A stretch of 64,000 bases of DNA, from NCBI GenBank assembly GCA_034440455.1, contig JAWXCB010000031.1, positions 34,987 through 98,986 on the forward strand, in the 5' to 3' direction. The number at the start of each line of letters is the position of its first letter. Positions within the stretch are counted from its first letter, which is position 1. Origin of the DNA: JAWXCB01 sp034440455 (GTDB lineage Bacteria; Bacteroidota; Bacteroidia; Chitinophagales; CAIOSU01). The position numbers and the translations under genes are program-made. The notes beneath the pieces were generated by a model. That model was not told the origin of the DNA, ran no database searches, and was given only the letters and a program-made list of their open reading frames with translations. Below, piece after piece: positions 34,156 through 43,664 of the stretch.

Positions 34156-35483
34156 AGTTGTCTTCTCTCTTTTTCTGCTTTTCTTTTTTTCTGCTTGCCG
34201 GGGTGCACGAGAGAGCGCGCGCGCAGACATTTCAATCTCCCTTATCAAAAAGGATTGTACATGCCTTTGTCAGCAGCGACAACCAAACCGTTCTTGCCGC
34301 AGATACGGAAGGATATGTTTTTTCCTGGAGGAAAGCAGATGGGTCAATCTCAAAAATTTTGCGTGCGCACAATCCGGGCTTTATCCGAATGGCGGTGTCG
34401 GGCGGCAGTAAATATTTCGCAACATCTGCACTGGACAGCAAAATTTTTCTTTGGGATTTTGAAACCGGAGAGAAAACGAGTGAACTCTTTTTAGGCTACC
34501 CCAGCGCCTCGCTTTCATTCACCAGAGATAACAAATTCCTGATTTATACTAGCGGGAATACCGTTTATAAAGCTGCGGTATCCGATTTGAATACCTCTGT
34601 AAGTTTTTATCAATCAGAGTTTGCAATCTCCTGTGGCGCATTAGTGAATAGCGGAAATTATTTTGCGATAGGGTCGGGAAATACAGTATTGCTGCTGAAT
34701 GCGGCTGATGGCAAGGTCATCACACAAACAACCACATGCGCAGGTTTGAGGTTTATTGAAAGCAGCGCAAATCAGCTTTGCGCTGTATGCGCAGATGGAA
34801 CCGCACAGCTATTTGAACTGAAGGATGCTGCCTTTCATAAAAAGAATGAAACGAATATCCCATTCTCAACAGCGATGCAGTTGCTGCTTTTGCCGGAAGA
34901 AAAAAATGTGTTGTTCACTACGGAAGCAGGCAATATGCAGATTTGGGACTGGGTTTCAAACAAGTTATTTCAGGCCGAGGGGTTGCAACAATCTATCACC
35001 GCTTTGGGTAGCGCAGGACAAATGATGATAACCGGCAGCAAGGATGGGCAGGTTGTGATTTCCACTCCCCCGTCAGCGCATGGTGAAGATGTGAAAACTT
35101 TTGAAAAAGCAGCGATGAATGCTCCCATAACAAAATCGCTAAATGAACGCCCCGTGCGCTTTCAGGAACCCGTAGAAGTGCAATCGCTACAGTTGGATAT
35201 TTATGTATGGGATGATGAAAATATTGACGGGGACACCATTTCACTCAGCCTGAACGGAGAGTGGATTTTGGAAAACCATTTAGTGACAAAGGAAAAGAAA
35301 AAAATAACGCTCGCGCTTGTGCCGGATAAAAAAAATACCCTTGTACTCTATGCTGAAAATCTCGGCACATCCCCGCCCAATACGGCTGTGATTTTTTTCA
35401 ACGATGGAAATAAAGAGCGGACGCTTACACTGAGTTCCGACTTGAAGCGCTGCGATGCGGTCAACTTCATTTTGAAAAAATAA
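34152..35483 (+). CDS. Secreted WD40/beta-propeller-like protein
   Basis: 443 residues with a signal peptide and a beta-propeller of WD40 type over about residues 30-310; blades include 'YFATSALDSKIFLWDFETGEKTSELF' and 'NVLFTTEAGNMQIWDWVSNKLF'. A distinct C-terminal beta domain has 'LDIYVWDDENIDGDTISLSLNGEWILEN' and 'TLVLYAENLGTSPPNTAVIFF', a module I associate with Bacteroidota extracellular proteins. It overlaps the TPR gene by 4 bp and directly abuts the O-antigen ligase gene (TAA-ATG). Function unknown. Confidence 0.82.
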   Translation: MKLSSLFFCFSFFLLAGVHERARAQTFQSPLSKRIVHAFVSSDNQTVLAADTEGYVFSWRKADGSISKILRAHNPGFIRMAVSGGSKYFATSALDSKIFLWDFETGEKTSELFLGYPSASLSFTRDNKFLIYTSGNTVYKAAVSDLNTSVSFYQSEFAISCGALVNSGNYFAIGSGNTVLLLNAADGKVITQTTTCAGLRFIESSANQLCAVCADGTAQLFELKDAAFHKKNETNIPFSTAMQLLLLPEEKNVLFTTEAGNMQIWDWVSNKLFQAEGLQQSITALGSAGQMMITGSKDGQVVISTPPSAHGEDVKTFEKAAMNAPITKSLNERPVRFQEPVEVQSLQLDIYVWDDENIDGDTISLSLNGEWILENHLVTKEKKKITLALVPDKKNTLVLYAENLGTSPPNTAVIFFNDGNKERTLTLSSDLKRCDAVNFILKK

Positions 35484-36797
35484 ATGAAACTGCCCTCTGC
35501 CATTCTCCAATCTCCGCTAAATGATTTTAAAGGAAAGGGGCACAAACTAAAATCCTCAGCATTTTTTCTGCTTCTGCTTTCAGTTTTGTTTTTGCCGCTC
35601 TCAATTGAATTACCTATTTCAAAAACAATGCGACTGCAATTTCCTTTGGAGTTGCTTGCGCCAGCAACAGTCGCGCTCATTTTAGCAGGCTTACTTTTTT
35701 TCAGAAACGAGTTCCGATTTTTGTTCACTGATTTTGCTGTATTGCTATTCATTGCTGTAGCCGGGATGTCGGTTGTATCCTCCGTTCTTCCGATAACTTC
35801 CATTAAATCATTTTCCGTTCTTACCACATATGTGATAACATTCTATTTCGCTTTCCGCTTTTTACAACTCAAAAAATCACATTGGCAAATTATCTGGCAG
35901 GCGCTGTTGGTTGGATATAGCGCATTGCTGCTTTACACGTTGTTTCGCTATTTCAATATGGGAATTCACCGCAAGCACAGTTACGAAATGTCTCTGCCGT
36001 TTGTGCCGGGACACACGCTGCTCATTGCAATCGGATTTCCTGTTTTTCTTTACGCTATAAATCAATTGTTGGAAAAAACACGAAGCAAACTCCATCTCAC
36101 CTTTGTGCTACTTTTTGCGTTTGTCACTGCAATTTCTTACTCCCGCATTTACTGGGTAATGCTTTTACTCTCTATTTTTGTTTTTGTCTTTTATCGTTTT
36201 AAAAAAATCAGGATTGGAATGATTGCTTCGGCAGTTGTTATCATGATAGCAGGAAGTATCGCTTATCATCACATTGACACAAAGCGCGACCGTACGCGCG
36301 CGTGGGACGCCCCCGATGACCACAACTCGCTATTCGTTCAAATACAATCCATTTTCGTGTGGGAGAAAAATGAGTCGAATATCGAGCGCAGCAACCGCTG
36401 GAAAGTGGCGCGCGAAATTTTCAAAGCGCATCCGGTGGTTGGCGCTGGACTAAATACCTATCCTGAAATTTATTTCTGGTACAAAGAATTTGCGGGCGTT
36501 GAAGAAACAAATTTGAGTTGCGTGAAAATGAACTCGCACCAAATTTATCTGGGTTGGCTTTCTGAAATGGGCATATTTGGATTTATCAGCGGCATCTTTT
36601 TATTTATCTCTTTTCTTGTTGCTGTTATCCGTTTGCGTGGTTCACCGCATTTTGTTTTTGGAATACTGTTGTTTCTGAATTTCATTTTGCTTGGAATCAT
36701 CGAAGACTTCACTACGCTCGAAAAAATCATGGCTGTGTTTTGGATTTCGCTCGCTTATGTGCATCACCTCAGTTGCGAAAGAAAATCCTCAAGTTGA
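35484..36797 (+). CDS. O-antigen ligase/polymerase family protein
   Basis: 437 residues with about ten membrane helices and the Wzy_C region. The large periplasmic loop has 'SNIERSNRWKVAREIFKAHPVVGAGLNTYPEIY', where the conserved R and 'HPxxGxGxN' occur, and 'NSHQIYLGWLSEMGIFGF' follows. Such proteins either join O-antigen to lipid A core (WaaL) or polymerise repeat units (Wzy). The gene begins at the base after the stop codon of the WD40 gene. Its 3' end overlaps the convergent glycosyltransferase by 34 bp. Confidence 0.88.
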   Translation: MKLPSAILQSPLNDFKGKGHKLKSSAFFLLLLSVLFLPLSIELPISKTMRLQFPLELLAPATVALILAGLLFFRNEFRFLFTDFAVLLFIAVAGMSVVSSVLPITSIKSFSVLTTYVITFYFAFRFLQLKKSHWQIIWQALLVGYSALLLYTLFRYFNMGIHRKHSYEMSLPFVPGHTLLIAIGFPVFLYAINQLLEKTRSKLHLTFVLLFAFVTAISYSRIYWVMLLLSIFVFVFYRFKKIRIGMIASAVVIMIAGSIAYHHIDTKRDRTRAWDAPDDHNSLFVQIQSIFVWEKNESNIERSNRWKVAREIFKAHPVVGAGLNTYPEIYFWYKEFAGVEETNLSCVKMNSHQIYLGWLSEMGIFGFISGIFLFISFLVAVIRLRGSPHFVFGILLFLNFILLGIIEDFTTLEKIMAVFWISLAYVHHLSCERKSSS

Positions 36798-37963
36798 TTG
36801 GAAGTAACAGCGATTGCATACTTCTCTTCAACCAACCTTCTTGCATTGTTTCCTGTTCGCTCTACAATTGAAGTGGTATTGACGCAAACCGAAATTCTCT
36901 GCACAAACTCGTCAGGCGTATTTGCAATCAAAATATTTTCGCCATCCGCGCAATCAATTCCCGCTGCGCCAATTGAAGTAGTGACAACTGCCTTGCCCAG
37001 CGCCATGCCCTCAATGATTTTCACGCGAATGCCGCTGCCCGAGAGCAACGGAACCACCATGATGTTTTTTGATTGCATAAACAGAAACTGGCTGTCCACC
37101 GTGCCCGCCACATGCAGTTGCGCATCCTGCATTTTGAAAAATTTTTCCGGCATTTTTCTTCCGGCAATATAAAAATGCAATTGCGGAAATTGCCCGCGCA
37201 GCTTCTTCCATGCGGTATCTAAAAACCAACTCATGCCCTGCTGATTCGGAATCCAATCCATCGCGCCTAAATGAAACAACGACACGGCAGATTCTGATTT
37301 TGTTTGCGCAATAGGATACTGCTGCAAATCAACTCCCAGCGGAATATTGGCAACAGGTATTGAGAGATTCAGCGACTGCACTTTCGTATAATCGGCTGAA
37401 GATATTGTAATAATCCCGTCCGCTTTACTGAATGCTTCCAATTCAAATTGCTTCAGACGTTTTGCAAGCAGTGCGAGATACCATTTTTTCAGTGGATGCT
37501 TTTCAGCGTTCGCTGTGCTTTCCCACACTTCATGCTCCATGTTGTGCAGGCGCAAAATAATTTTTGCTTCCGAATATTTGCGGATAACTGCATGATAAAC
37601 GAATGGGAAAATTGTTTCTAATTGAATGACATCAAACTTTTCAGATTTCAGAATTGCAATCAGCTTCTGCGCTACTGCTTCCGAATAAAAGCGCTCCGCA
37701 TGATACGAGCGCGAAGTGAACAGATTTAAAAATGCTTTGTGCGGTTTCAGTCGTAAATCAACGGATGCAAAATGCAGTTTGCAGTATTGCTTCAACTCGT
37801 CCTGCCAATCATTTTCTGTTGCATGATGCTTATAGGAAACCATGTTCAACACGGTGACGTCATAGCTATTCATCACCATACTGCGCGTCATGCTGCCCAT
37901 CGCAATCGCGCCCCCGTCAACTGCGGGGAACGGGGGCTTGTTGCAGATTTGCAGAATTTTCAT
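36764..37963 (-). CDS. Glycosyltransferase (GT4/GT-B type)
   Basis: About 399 residues from the ATG at 37963 ('MKILQICNKPPFPAVDGGAI'); the frame is open nine codons further. The N-terminal 'PFPAVDGGAIAMGSMTRSM' is the glycine-rich loop, and the C-terminal donor-binding part is 'FLFMQSKNIMVVPLLSGSGIRVKIIEGMALGKAVVTTSIGAAGID', with the conserved Glu. It follows the second O-antigen ligase gene on the same strand, 31 bp away. The sugar is unknown. Confidence 0.9.
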   Translation of the reverse strand: MKILQICNKPPFPAVDGGAIAMGSMTRSMVMNSYDVTVLNMVSYKHHATENDWQDELKQYCKLHFASVDLRLKPHKAFLNLFTSRSYHAERFYSEAVAQKLIAILKSEKFDVIQLETIFPFVYHAVIRKYSEAKIILRLHNMEHEVWESTANAEKHPLKKWYLALLAKRLKQFELEAFSKADGIITISSADYTKVQSLNLSIPVANIPLGVDLQQYPIAQTKSESAVSLFHLGAMDWIPNQQGMSWFLDTAWKKLRGQFPQLHFYIAGRKMPEKFFKMQDAQLHVAGTVDSQFLFMQSKNIMVVPLLSGSGIRVKIIEGMALGKAVVTTSIGAAGIDCADGENILIANTPDEFVQRISVCVNTTSIVERTGNNARRLVEEKYAIAVTSNQLEDFLSQLR

Positions 37964-37994
37964 GCGCGTATTCTGAGTGGTTGTTATCAAGCTG

Positions 37995-39575
37995 TTATTC
38001 CATCAAATCCTGTTCTGATTCTTCCACAGATGAAAGCGAGACAGCGCGCGGCAACAACAGCAAGGCAACAAAAAATGCAACAAGCGTTACGCCTGCCTGC
38101 GTTTCCAACGTATCTTCTACCAGCATAGCTGCCAATGTTATCACAAGAAAAACCAACGCAAGAGAATAAGTTACAGACGGAGCATAGAAAACCGGAAAGA
38201 GAAATGCGAGCAGCAAACAAATTAACCCGACACTTCCGAGCGCGACTGCGGTTGCAAGATATTGATTGTGCGTTTTCAAACGAAAATCTTTTTCAAGCAC
38301 AGAGTTCATTTTTTCATACTGCTGATTTATCACCGAACGCACTGAGCCTGTTCCGTAGCCAAAAAATGGTGATTGCAAAAAAGCGCTCCATCCCGCTTTC
38401 CAAAATTCAAAACGCTGTGTCACCGAACTGCCCTGCGGATTATTTCCGATTTGATAGTGATACAGCGACCACATCGTTTCATACAAGCGGTCGCTAAGGT
38501 TCAGTCCATCCATGTATCGAATGTTTGCAACGCCTTTTTCAATCGCATGAATTTCTTCCATTGAAAGTTTGCTGATTGCCTCTGCATCTTTTTTCATTTC
38601 TTTTGAAGTGAGAAACCGGATAAGCGTTACATGCAACGGTTGCCCGGTGCTGTCATTCCCCTTGAACGCAAGCGTGCTGCGCTGATTCCAGGCGTTTTCC
38701 AATTCTGTCCATACAATATCACGCCACACATAATTCCCGTTTTCAATTTCTTTTCTTTCAGGATAACCAACATACTTTTCACCTTTGGAAGTAAATACCT
38801 CAGTTGCCGGCTTCATTTCCGCATCGCCCTGAAAATCTTTTACACCTTCATAAATAAAAAAAACTGCAGAGGCGGCAAGCGCAACGATTGCAAAAAGAAA
38901 CAGCAACTTCAGTTGATTGCTTTTCGATTGAACCACTTTTAAAAATGAAAAAACAAAAAGCCCGCAGGCAAAAGTTACAATGCCGGTGTCATACGGAAAT
39001 TGAACAAGAAAAAAAGCAAACCAGATTGCTAAAACAACAGCGCTGATTTTTTTCCATTGTTCGTCTGCCAAAAAACTTTCTTGCAGCAGAATGAAAATGG
39101 AAATGGAAACCATCATGCTGAAGCGGATAGGCGAAATGAAAATCCATCCGCTATTGAATGAAATCATAATCGTTTGCAACAACACGCCCGCAACAAACGC
39201 AAGCAAAATCTTTCTGAGCATGTTGCCCGGAATATCCGGCAAAGTCACCATGACAAAGGGAAGCAGGAGCAGCGGCAATTTGATGCGCAGGTCATTTAAC
39301 CCCGCTGGAAAATCAACGGTGTACAGCAACCCGATGAGATGCAAACAATAAAACACGATGAACAAAAGAGCAGATTTGTTATCAAGTAAGCGCGAAAAGC
39401 CGCTATTGTAATTTCCGTGCAGGAGCCACGCTGCAACAAGAACAAACTGCGCAACGCTCATCAGAAAATTTGAAAACGGCAGCGCAACGGCAAGCAACAG
39501 CAATCCCGTGAGGTAAATTTTTTCAGAGAGATCGCTTTGCGCAGGAAAAATCAATTGGAGATGCTTTTGTTTCAC
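37995..39575 (-). CDS. O-antigen ligase family protein
   Basis: About 526 residues from a GTG at 39575, which overlaps the DUF2452 stop as GTGA; a further GTG lies at 39602. It has about a dozen membrane helices. The periplasmic Wzy_C loop is long, and includes 'SVTQRFEFWKAGWSAFLQSPFFGYGTGSVRSV' and 'DFRLKTHNQYLATAVALGSVG', with the catalytic-type Arg and His. A second ligase-like gene lies about 1.2 kb away, so the two may act on different glycans (O-antigen and another surface polymer). Confidence 0.87.
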   Translation of the reverse strand: MKQKHLQLIFPAQSDLSEKIYLTGLLLLAVALPFSNFLMSVAQFVLVAAWLLHGNYNSGFSRLLDNKSALLFIVFYCLHLIGLLYTVDFPAGLNDLRIKLPLLLLPFVMVTLPDIPGNMLRKILLAFVAGVLLQTIMISFNSGWIFISPIRFSMMVSISIFILLQESFLADEQWKKISAVVLAIWFAFFLVQFPYDTGIVTFACGLFVFSFLKVVQSKSNQLKLLFLFAIVALAASAVFFIYEGVKDFQGDAEMKPATEVFTSKGEKYVGYPERKEIENGNYVWRDIVWTELENAWNQRSTLAFKGNDSTGQPLHVTLIRFLTSKEMKKDAEAISKLSMEEIHAIEKGVANIRYMDGLNLSDRLYETMWSLYHYQIGNNPQGSSVTQRFEFWKAGWSAFLQSPFFGYGTGSVRSVINQQYEKMNSVLEKDFRLKTHNQYLATAVALGSVGLICLLLAFLFPVFYAPSVTYSLALVFLVITLAAMLVEDTLETQAGVTLVAFFVALLLLPRAVSLSSVEESEQDLME

Positions 39576-40027
39576 TTCCGCTTGTTGTTCACCGGATACC
39601 ACGTTCTGTCAGCAAGTAATTTCACAGAGCCGGTAAAATTTTTAAACGGAATTTTTTTCCATTCCCAGGGCGCAACCAACGATAAAATATAAGTACCGTC
39701 ATTCTTTTCATACATGTGATAGGTTTCGCCTACCACAGGAACGAAATTGATATCCGCTTCATAAACCCGCTGAGAAAATGCCACGCGGTCTTTAATTTCT
39801 TTTGCGCGTCTCAGCAGCGTTTCCAACTGCTCGCGCACCTGATTGAGTTGCATCTCCGCTTGCTCTTCCACCGCAGCAAGCGAACTGCCGACCATGCCTT
39901 TTTTATCAACAGGCTTAATCACCGCACCGCCCACCGTATGCGCATAAGGCAGCGTGTGCGGATTTTCCGTCACCTTGTCTTTGTCAATCGGATTATGCGT
40001 GATGGTTGGATTTTTCTTCTTTGCCAC
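39572..40027 (-). CDS. DUF2452 family protein
   Basis: 151 residues, GTG start at 40027. The N-terminus 'ITHNPIDKDKVTENPHTLPYAHTVGGAVI' and the C-terminal 'VGETYHMYEKNDGTYILSLVAPWEW' match the DUF2452 pattern; the centre is a heptad-like helix (VEEQAEMQLNQVREQLETLL). It is cytosolic, with no known function. Its stop codon overlaps the start of the O-antigen ligase gene, a link that is probably only transcriptional. Confidence 0.85.
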   Translation of the reverse strand: MAKKKNPTITHNPIDKDKVTENPHTLPYAHTVGGAVIKPVDKKGMVGSSLAAVEEQAEMQLNQVREQLETLLRRAKEIKDRVAFSQRVYEADINFVPVVGETYHMYEKNDGTYILSLVAPWEWKKIPFKNFTGSVKLLADRTWYPVNNKRK

Positions 40028-40117
40028 GATGAGATTTTCCTGAAGGGTTGAACAAAAATAAGTGCTTTGGTTACTATAATTTTAGCGCGAACAGAATCAA
40101 AAAACGAAAGAACGCTC

Positions 40118-41152
40118 ATGTCAAAAATGTATTATTCCACTTACCTGCAACTTGATAAAATTCTGAACGCGCAGTTTCCTGAAAGCGCAAAACAAGAAAC
40201 GCCCGCGCATGATGAAATGCTTTTTATCATCATCCACCAAACGTATGAACTGTGGTTTAAACAAATCATGCACGAATTAGATTCAGTGCGCGAAATTTTC
40301 CGCAACCCTATCAATGATAATTCGCCCGGAATGCAAATTGCGGTGCATCGGATGAAGCGCGTGGTCGCCATCCTGCGCATCGCAGTTGACCAAATCACCG
40401 TGATGGAAACGATGACTCCGCTTGATTTTCTTGATTTCAGAAACATGCTGCGTCCCGCTTCGGGCTTTCAGAGCATTCAATTTAAAATGCTCGAAGCATT
40501 ACTGGGATTGAAAATGCAAAACCGTCATGCAGGCAACTATTATGTTTCGCAATTGAAACCGGAAGACATGGATAAAATTGTGCAGGCGGAGAAAGAGCGT
40601 TCGCTGTTGGATTTCATCAATGAATGGCTGGAACGGATGCCATTTTTTGATGACGCAATTTTTTGGGAAGAGGAAAATGATTTAAAAAATTCGGAGCACC
40701 ATTTTTTCTGGGAAGATTATCGCGCAATCTATAAAAGCAGTTTAGTGAAAGAAGAGGGCGATAACCTCAACGCTTTCGATGAAGTTTTTCTCAGCAAGCA
40801 GCGTGACGCTTCACGCAAACTAAGCGCAAAGGCAAGCAGGTCTGCTCTGTTCATCATGCTTTATCGCGACTATCCTTTGCTGCAACAGCCGTATCAACTT
40901 TTAACAACGCTGCTTGATATTGACGAACTGCTTGCAGCATGGCGCTACCGCCACATGAACATGGTGCATCGCATCATAGGCACGCGCATCGGCACGGGCG
41001 GCAGCAGCGGCAAAGAATATCTGAAAGGCGCGCTCGACCGCCATTATGTGTTTGGCGAAATCGCTGAACTCAGCACGTTTTTGATTGAGCGAAATAAACT
41101 TCCAAAACTTCCGCAATCGCTGGAAGAACGGTTGGGCTTTGTGCGCAAGTGA
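40118..41152 (+). CDS. Tryptophan 2,3-dioxygenase family protein
   Basis: About 344 residues from the ATG at 40118 (the frame is open to a TTG at 40067). It is a heme dioxygenase that opens the indole ring of tryptophan to N-formylkynurenine. Conserved blocks are 'HDEMLFIIIHQTYELWFKQIMHELDS' (distal His and substrate contacts), 'SFQSIQFKMLEALLGL'-like text, 'WRYRHMNMVHRIIGTRIGTGGSSGKEYL' (proximal heme His and the GTGGSSG loop) and 'LDRHYVFGEIAEL'. Other kynurenine-pathway genes are not in the window. Confidence 0.9.
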   Translation: MSKMYYSTYLQLDKILNAQFPESAKQETPAHDEMLFIIIHQTYELWFKQIMHELDSVREIFRNPINDNSPGMQIAVHRMKRVVAILRIAVDQITVMETMTPLDFLDFRNMLRPASGFQSIQFKMLEALLGLKMQNRHAGNYYVSQLKPEDMDKIVQAEKERSLLDFINEWLERMPFFDDAIFWEEENDLKNSEHHFFWEDYRAIYKSSLVKEEGDNLNAFDEVFLSKQRDASRKLSAKASRSALFIMLYRDYPLLQQPYQLLTTLLDIDELLAAWRYRHMNMVHRIIGTRIGTGGSSGKEYLKGALDRHYVFGEIAELSTFLIERNKLPKLPQSLEERLGFVRK

Positions 41153-41167
41153 ACTTAGATTTGCTGC

Positions 41168-41175
41168 TAAATTTG
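41168..41175 (+). promoter_or_regulatory. -7 box (TAAATTTG) before the broken gene at 41182
   Basis: Perfect TAnnTTTG, 6 bp before the ATG at 41182. No -33 TTTG at the usual distance was seen. If used, the transcript would have almost no leader. Confidence 0.35.
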
Positions 41176-41181
41176 AAATCT

Positions 41182-41712
41182 ATGCGCGGAAAAATATTTT
41201 CATTGTTCCTGTTTTTGAACATTGTACTTATTAATTCAGAAACTTCCGCTCAAGCACATTAAAAAGGTGATATTGCGCTTAGCCCGGGAATCAGCTTTGG
41301 GAATTACGGATACTATCCTAATTCATGCGACCAATTCAGTATTCCCCTTGTATTTTATGCAGATTTTTCTCCTCATGATTATGCAAGTGTAGGTCCCTAC
41401 TTTGGTGTTTTCATTGGCGATGGCGCTGCATTTAATTTTGGTGCCAGAGGGAATTTTCATTGGTGGCAACTCACCGATGATAAAGTAAGCAAAGATTTGA
41501 AGGCAGACATCCTTGACCTCTATTTCTCACTTTATGTTGGCGGTGAAATTTCAACGCATGCCTGCTACCAAAAAAACGGGCACAACGGCAGGGGACGGGC
41601 AGGAGCAATCATGGGACTCAGATGGTATTTTGTTGAGCCTGTAGCGCTGATGTTTGAATTTGGAGCACCCCCGATGGGATTCACCACGATAGGCGTTTCG
41701 TTTAAGCTGTAA
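41182..41712 (+). pseudogene. Outer-membrane beta-barrel-like protein gene with an in-frame stop
   Basis: One frame of 177 codons is open from 41182 to 41712 except for a TAA at 41260-41262 (codon 27). Before the stop it encodes a signal peptide (M-R-G-K-I-F-S-L-F-L-F-L-N... ending S-A-Q-A-H). After it come 150 codons with glycine- and aromatic-rich beta-strand text ('GDIALSPGISFGNYGYYPN', 'AGAIMGLRWYFVEPVALMF') ending 'GFTTIGVSFKL', with an aromatic/hydrophobic end as in outer-membrane barrels. The reading frame on both sides of the stop is clean, so the damage is recent, or it is a sequencing error. Confidence 0.75.
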
Positions 41713-41723
41713 TCGGAAATTCG

Positions 41724-43649
41724 TCAATCTAACCTTCCGAAAAGTCCATACACCCAAGGGTTATCTTCCCATACGCGTATTTCAAAATTTTTCAGGAATA
41801 TTTTCTCCTTCCCTTTATTCCAGTAATAAATTTTCACGCGCATGTTTTCCAATTCTTTCTTTGAATGGATAAAATCTGCAAGGCGAACAGGAAAATATAC
41901 CTTCTGCCATACAGCAGAATCTGTCTCAGAAAAAGCAGATACACCGTGCGCCCGCCATTCGTAAAGTTCTCCGTCTTTGCTGCCCTCAAATACAAGCATG
42001 CCTTCGCTCTGCGCAAATTCGCGCTTTACTGAAAACGACATATCCACGATATGCATCCTGTTGTTGTTGGGAAAAAGATTTTCAAGTTGTGCGCTGAAAG
42101 TTGGACCCCACTCTTTGCCTGCATCAAGTTGTAGTACGCCCCCTGATTGCAGCGCGTCTCCTTCAAAACTCCAGCAGCAGGCATCGTCAGCTCCATAAGT
42201 TGTTTTAAATAAAACTGCATCAGAAAACAGAAGGGGCGACTCTTGTTTTGAAAGATGGTAAAGGGAATAGGTGTAACCGAAATCGCGATGCAGTTGATAG
42301 GGAAAATATTGAGCGGCAATATTTAACTGTTCCAATGATGCGCCTCCAAGTAAAACAGAGTTTGTATTTAAAGAAGATAACAACGTATTGAACTCACTAA
42401 GCGTAGGCTTTTTGTGATAGCTGTTGTAGTAAGCCGGTTTGAAATGATGTTTCCTGAAATAATAATTCAGGTAGTTGCTGTCTGTGTTTAAAATAATTGT
42501 AGTGGAATCTGTGTCAATTTCACTTTTTGCGACAGCAATGGATTGAAGGGCAAATTGCTCAACAGGTTGCTTGCTGAAGACCTGGTAATGCTGCCTGCTG
42601 AAAATCAAAGTCGCGGTATTGATTCCAAGCAACACAAGAATTAAACACGTTTTAAAAGCAGCCGATGATTTTTCATAAAAGGAGAAAAGAAACAGCAGCA
42701 GAAAGGGTAGTGAAAAAATTAACACAGAAAATTGAAGCACCGGCTTCACGTTCACAGAATAATAAAAGCCGACAAAAAATGGCAGCAAAAACCAAAACAG
42801 ACATAGCGCTCTGAATTTATTTTTTTCAAGGAGCGCTTGTCTGCCCTGTATCATGCCCATCAAAAAAAACAGCGTTACAGCGGTAATCACAAGCGGTGAG
42901 TAATGAAAAATATATGCAAGAAACTCCGTGGGGAAATTATTCTTGGGTTTCCCCAGCCAGTCTAATCCGCCTGTTTCATATTGAAATAGAAATAAGCCAA
43001 GATGCGGCAAGAAAAGCAGAATAGAAAAAGCGCACCCCAACAGGTAGGCATTTCGCTTTTCTTTTGTCAAAAAAAGAAATCCGCTGGCGCCAACAATCGC
43101 TGCAAAGAACAAGCTGAAATAATGATTGTATGCGCAAAGAGCAGCGCATACTGCAAAGCCAGCGAGGTTCAACAGTTTTCTTTTTTCAGCAAATAAATAA
43201 TTTGTCCAGCATAATGCCATTACAATTGAGAAAAACATTCCGCTCATATAAGGGCGGGCAATGTCGCTGTACAGAACAGGAAATTGCAGCGTTGCAAGGC
43301 AGGCTGCTGCCAGTAACCCTGTTGTGCCGCTGAACCATTTTTTTCCAAGAAGATAGATAAGCGGGATGCTTGCTATCCCGCAAAAAATAAACGGCAGCTT
43401 TATCGCTGCCTCCGATATGCCAAACAATTTTGACCAATAAAAAAGAAATACCTGCACGCCTGCCGGGTGTCCGTCTTTTTTCACGCCTTTTTCCAGCAAC
43501 TCGCTTAACGAATCAAAGGATAGCCGGTTCACAGCGCTCAACTCATCAAACATAAACGGGATGTCGGGAAATTGCACCAGCCGCAAAATACTTCCCACAA
43601 GAATGATGAATGCGAGCAGGGCAAAGTCTGCCGTCAACAATTTTTTCAA
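41724..43649 (-). CDS. GT-C glycosyltransferase (family 39/PMT-like)
   Basis: 641 residues, TTG start at 43649, 15 bp after the DUF456 stop. The N-terminus has 'FPDIPFMFDELSAVNRLSFDSL', with the acidic DE in the first loop as in GT39, then 'KDGHPAGVQVFLFYWSKLFG'. About ten membrane helices follow, and a soluble C-terminal domain of about 200 residues is rich in beta strands ('GMLVFEGSKDGELYEWRAHG'). These enzymes move a sugar from a polyprenyl-phosphate donor. It closes the glycan region that began at 33.7 kb. Confidence 0.85.
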   Translation of the reverse strand: MKKLLTADFALLAFIILVGSILRLVQFPDIPFMFDELSAVNRLSFDSLSELLEKGVKKDGHPAGVQVFLFYWSKLFGISEAAIKLPFIFCGIASIPLIYLLGKKWFSGTTGLLAAACLATLQFPVLYSDIARPYMSGMFFSIVMALCWTNYLFAEKRKLLNLAGFAVCAALCAYNHYFSLFFAAIVGASGFLFLTKEKRNAYLLGCAFSILLFLPHLGLFLFQYETGGLDWLGKPKNNFPTEFLAYIFHYSPLVITAVTLFFLMGMIQGRQALLEKNKFRALCLFWFLLPFFVGFYYSVNVKPVLQFSVLIFSLPFLLLFLFSFYEKSSAAFKTCLILVLLGINTATLIFSRQHYQVFSKQPVEQFALQSIAVAKSEIDTDSTTIILNTDSNYLNYYFRKHHFKPAYYNSYHKKPTLSEFNTLLSSLNTNSVLLGGASLEQLNIAAQYFPYQLHRDFGYTYSLYHLSKQESPLLFSDAVLFKTTYGADDACCWSFEGDALQSGGVLQLDAGKEWGPTFSAQLENLFPNNNRMHIVDMSFSVKREFAQSEGMLVFEGSKDGELYEWRAHGVSAFSETDSAVWQKVYFPVRLADFIHSKKELENMRVKIYYWNKGKEKIFLKNFEIRVWEDNPWVYGLFGRLD

Positions 43650-43664
43650 AGCCGTAAATGTTGT

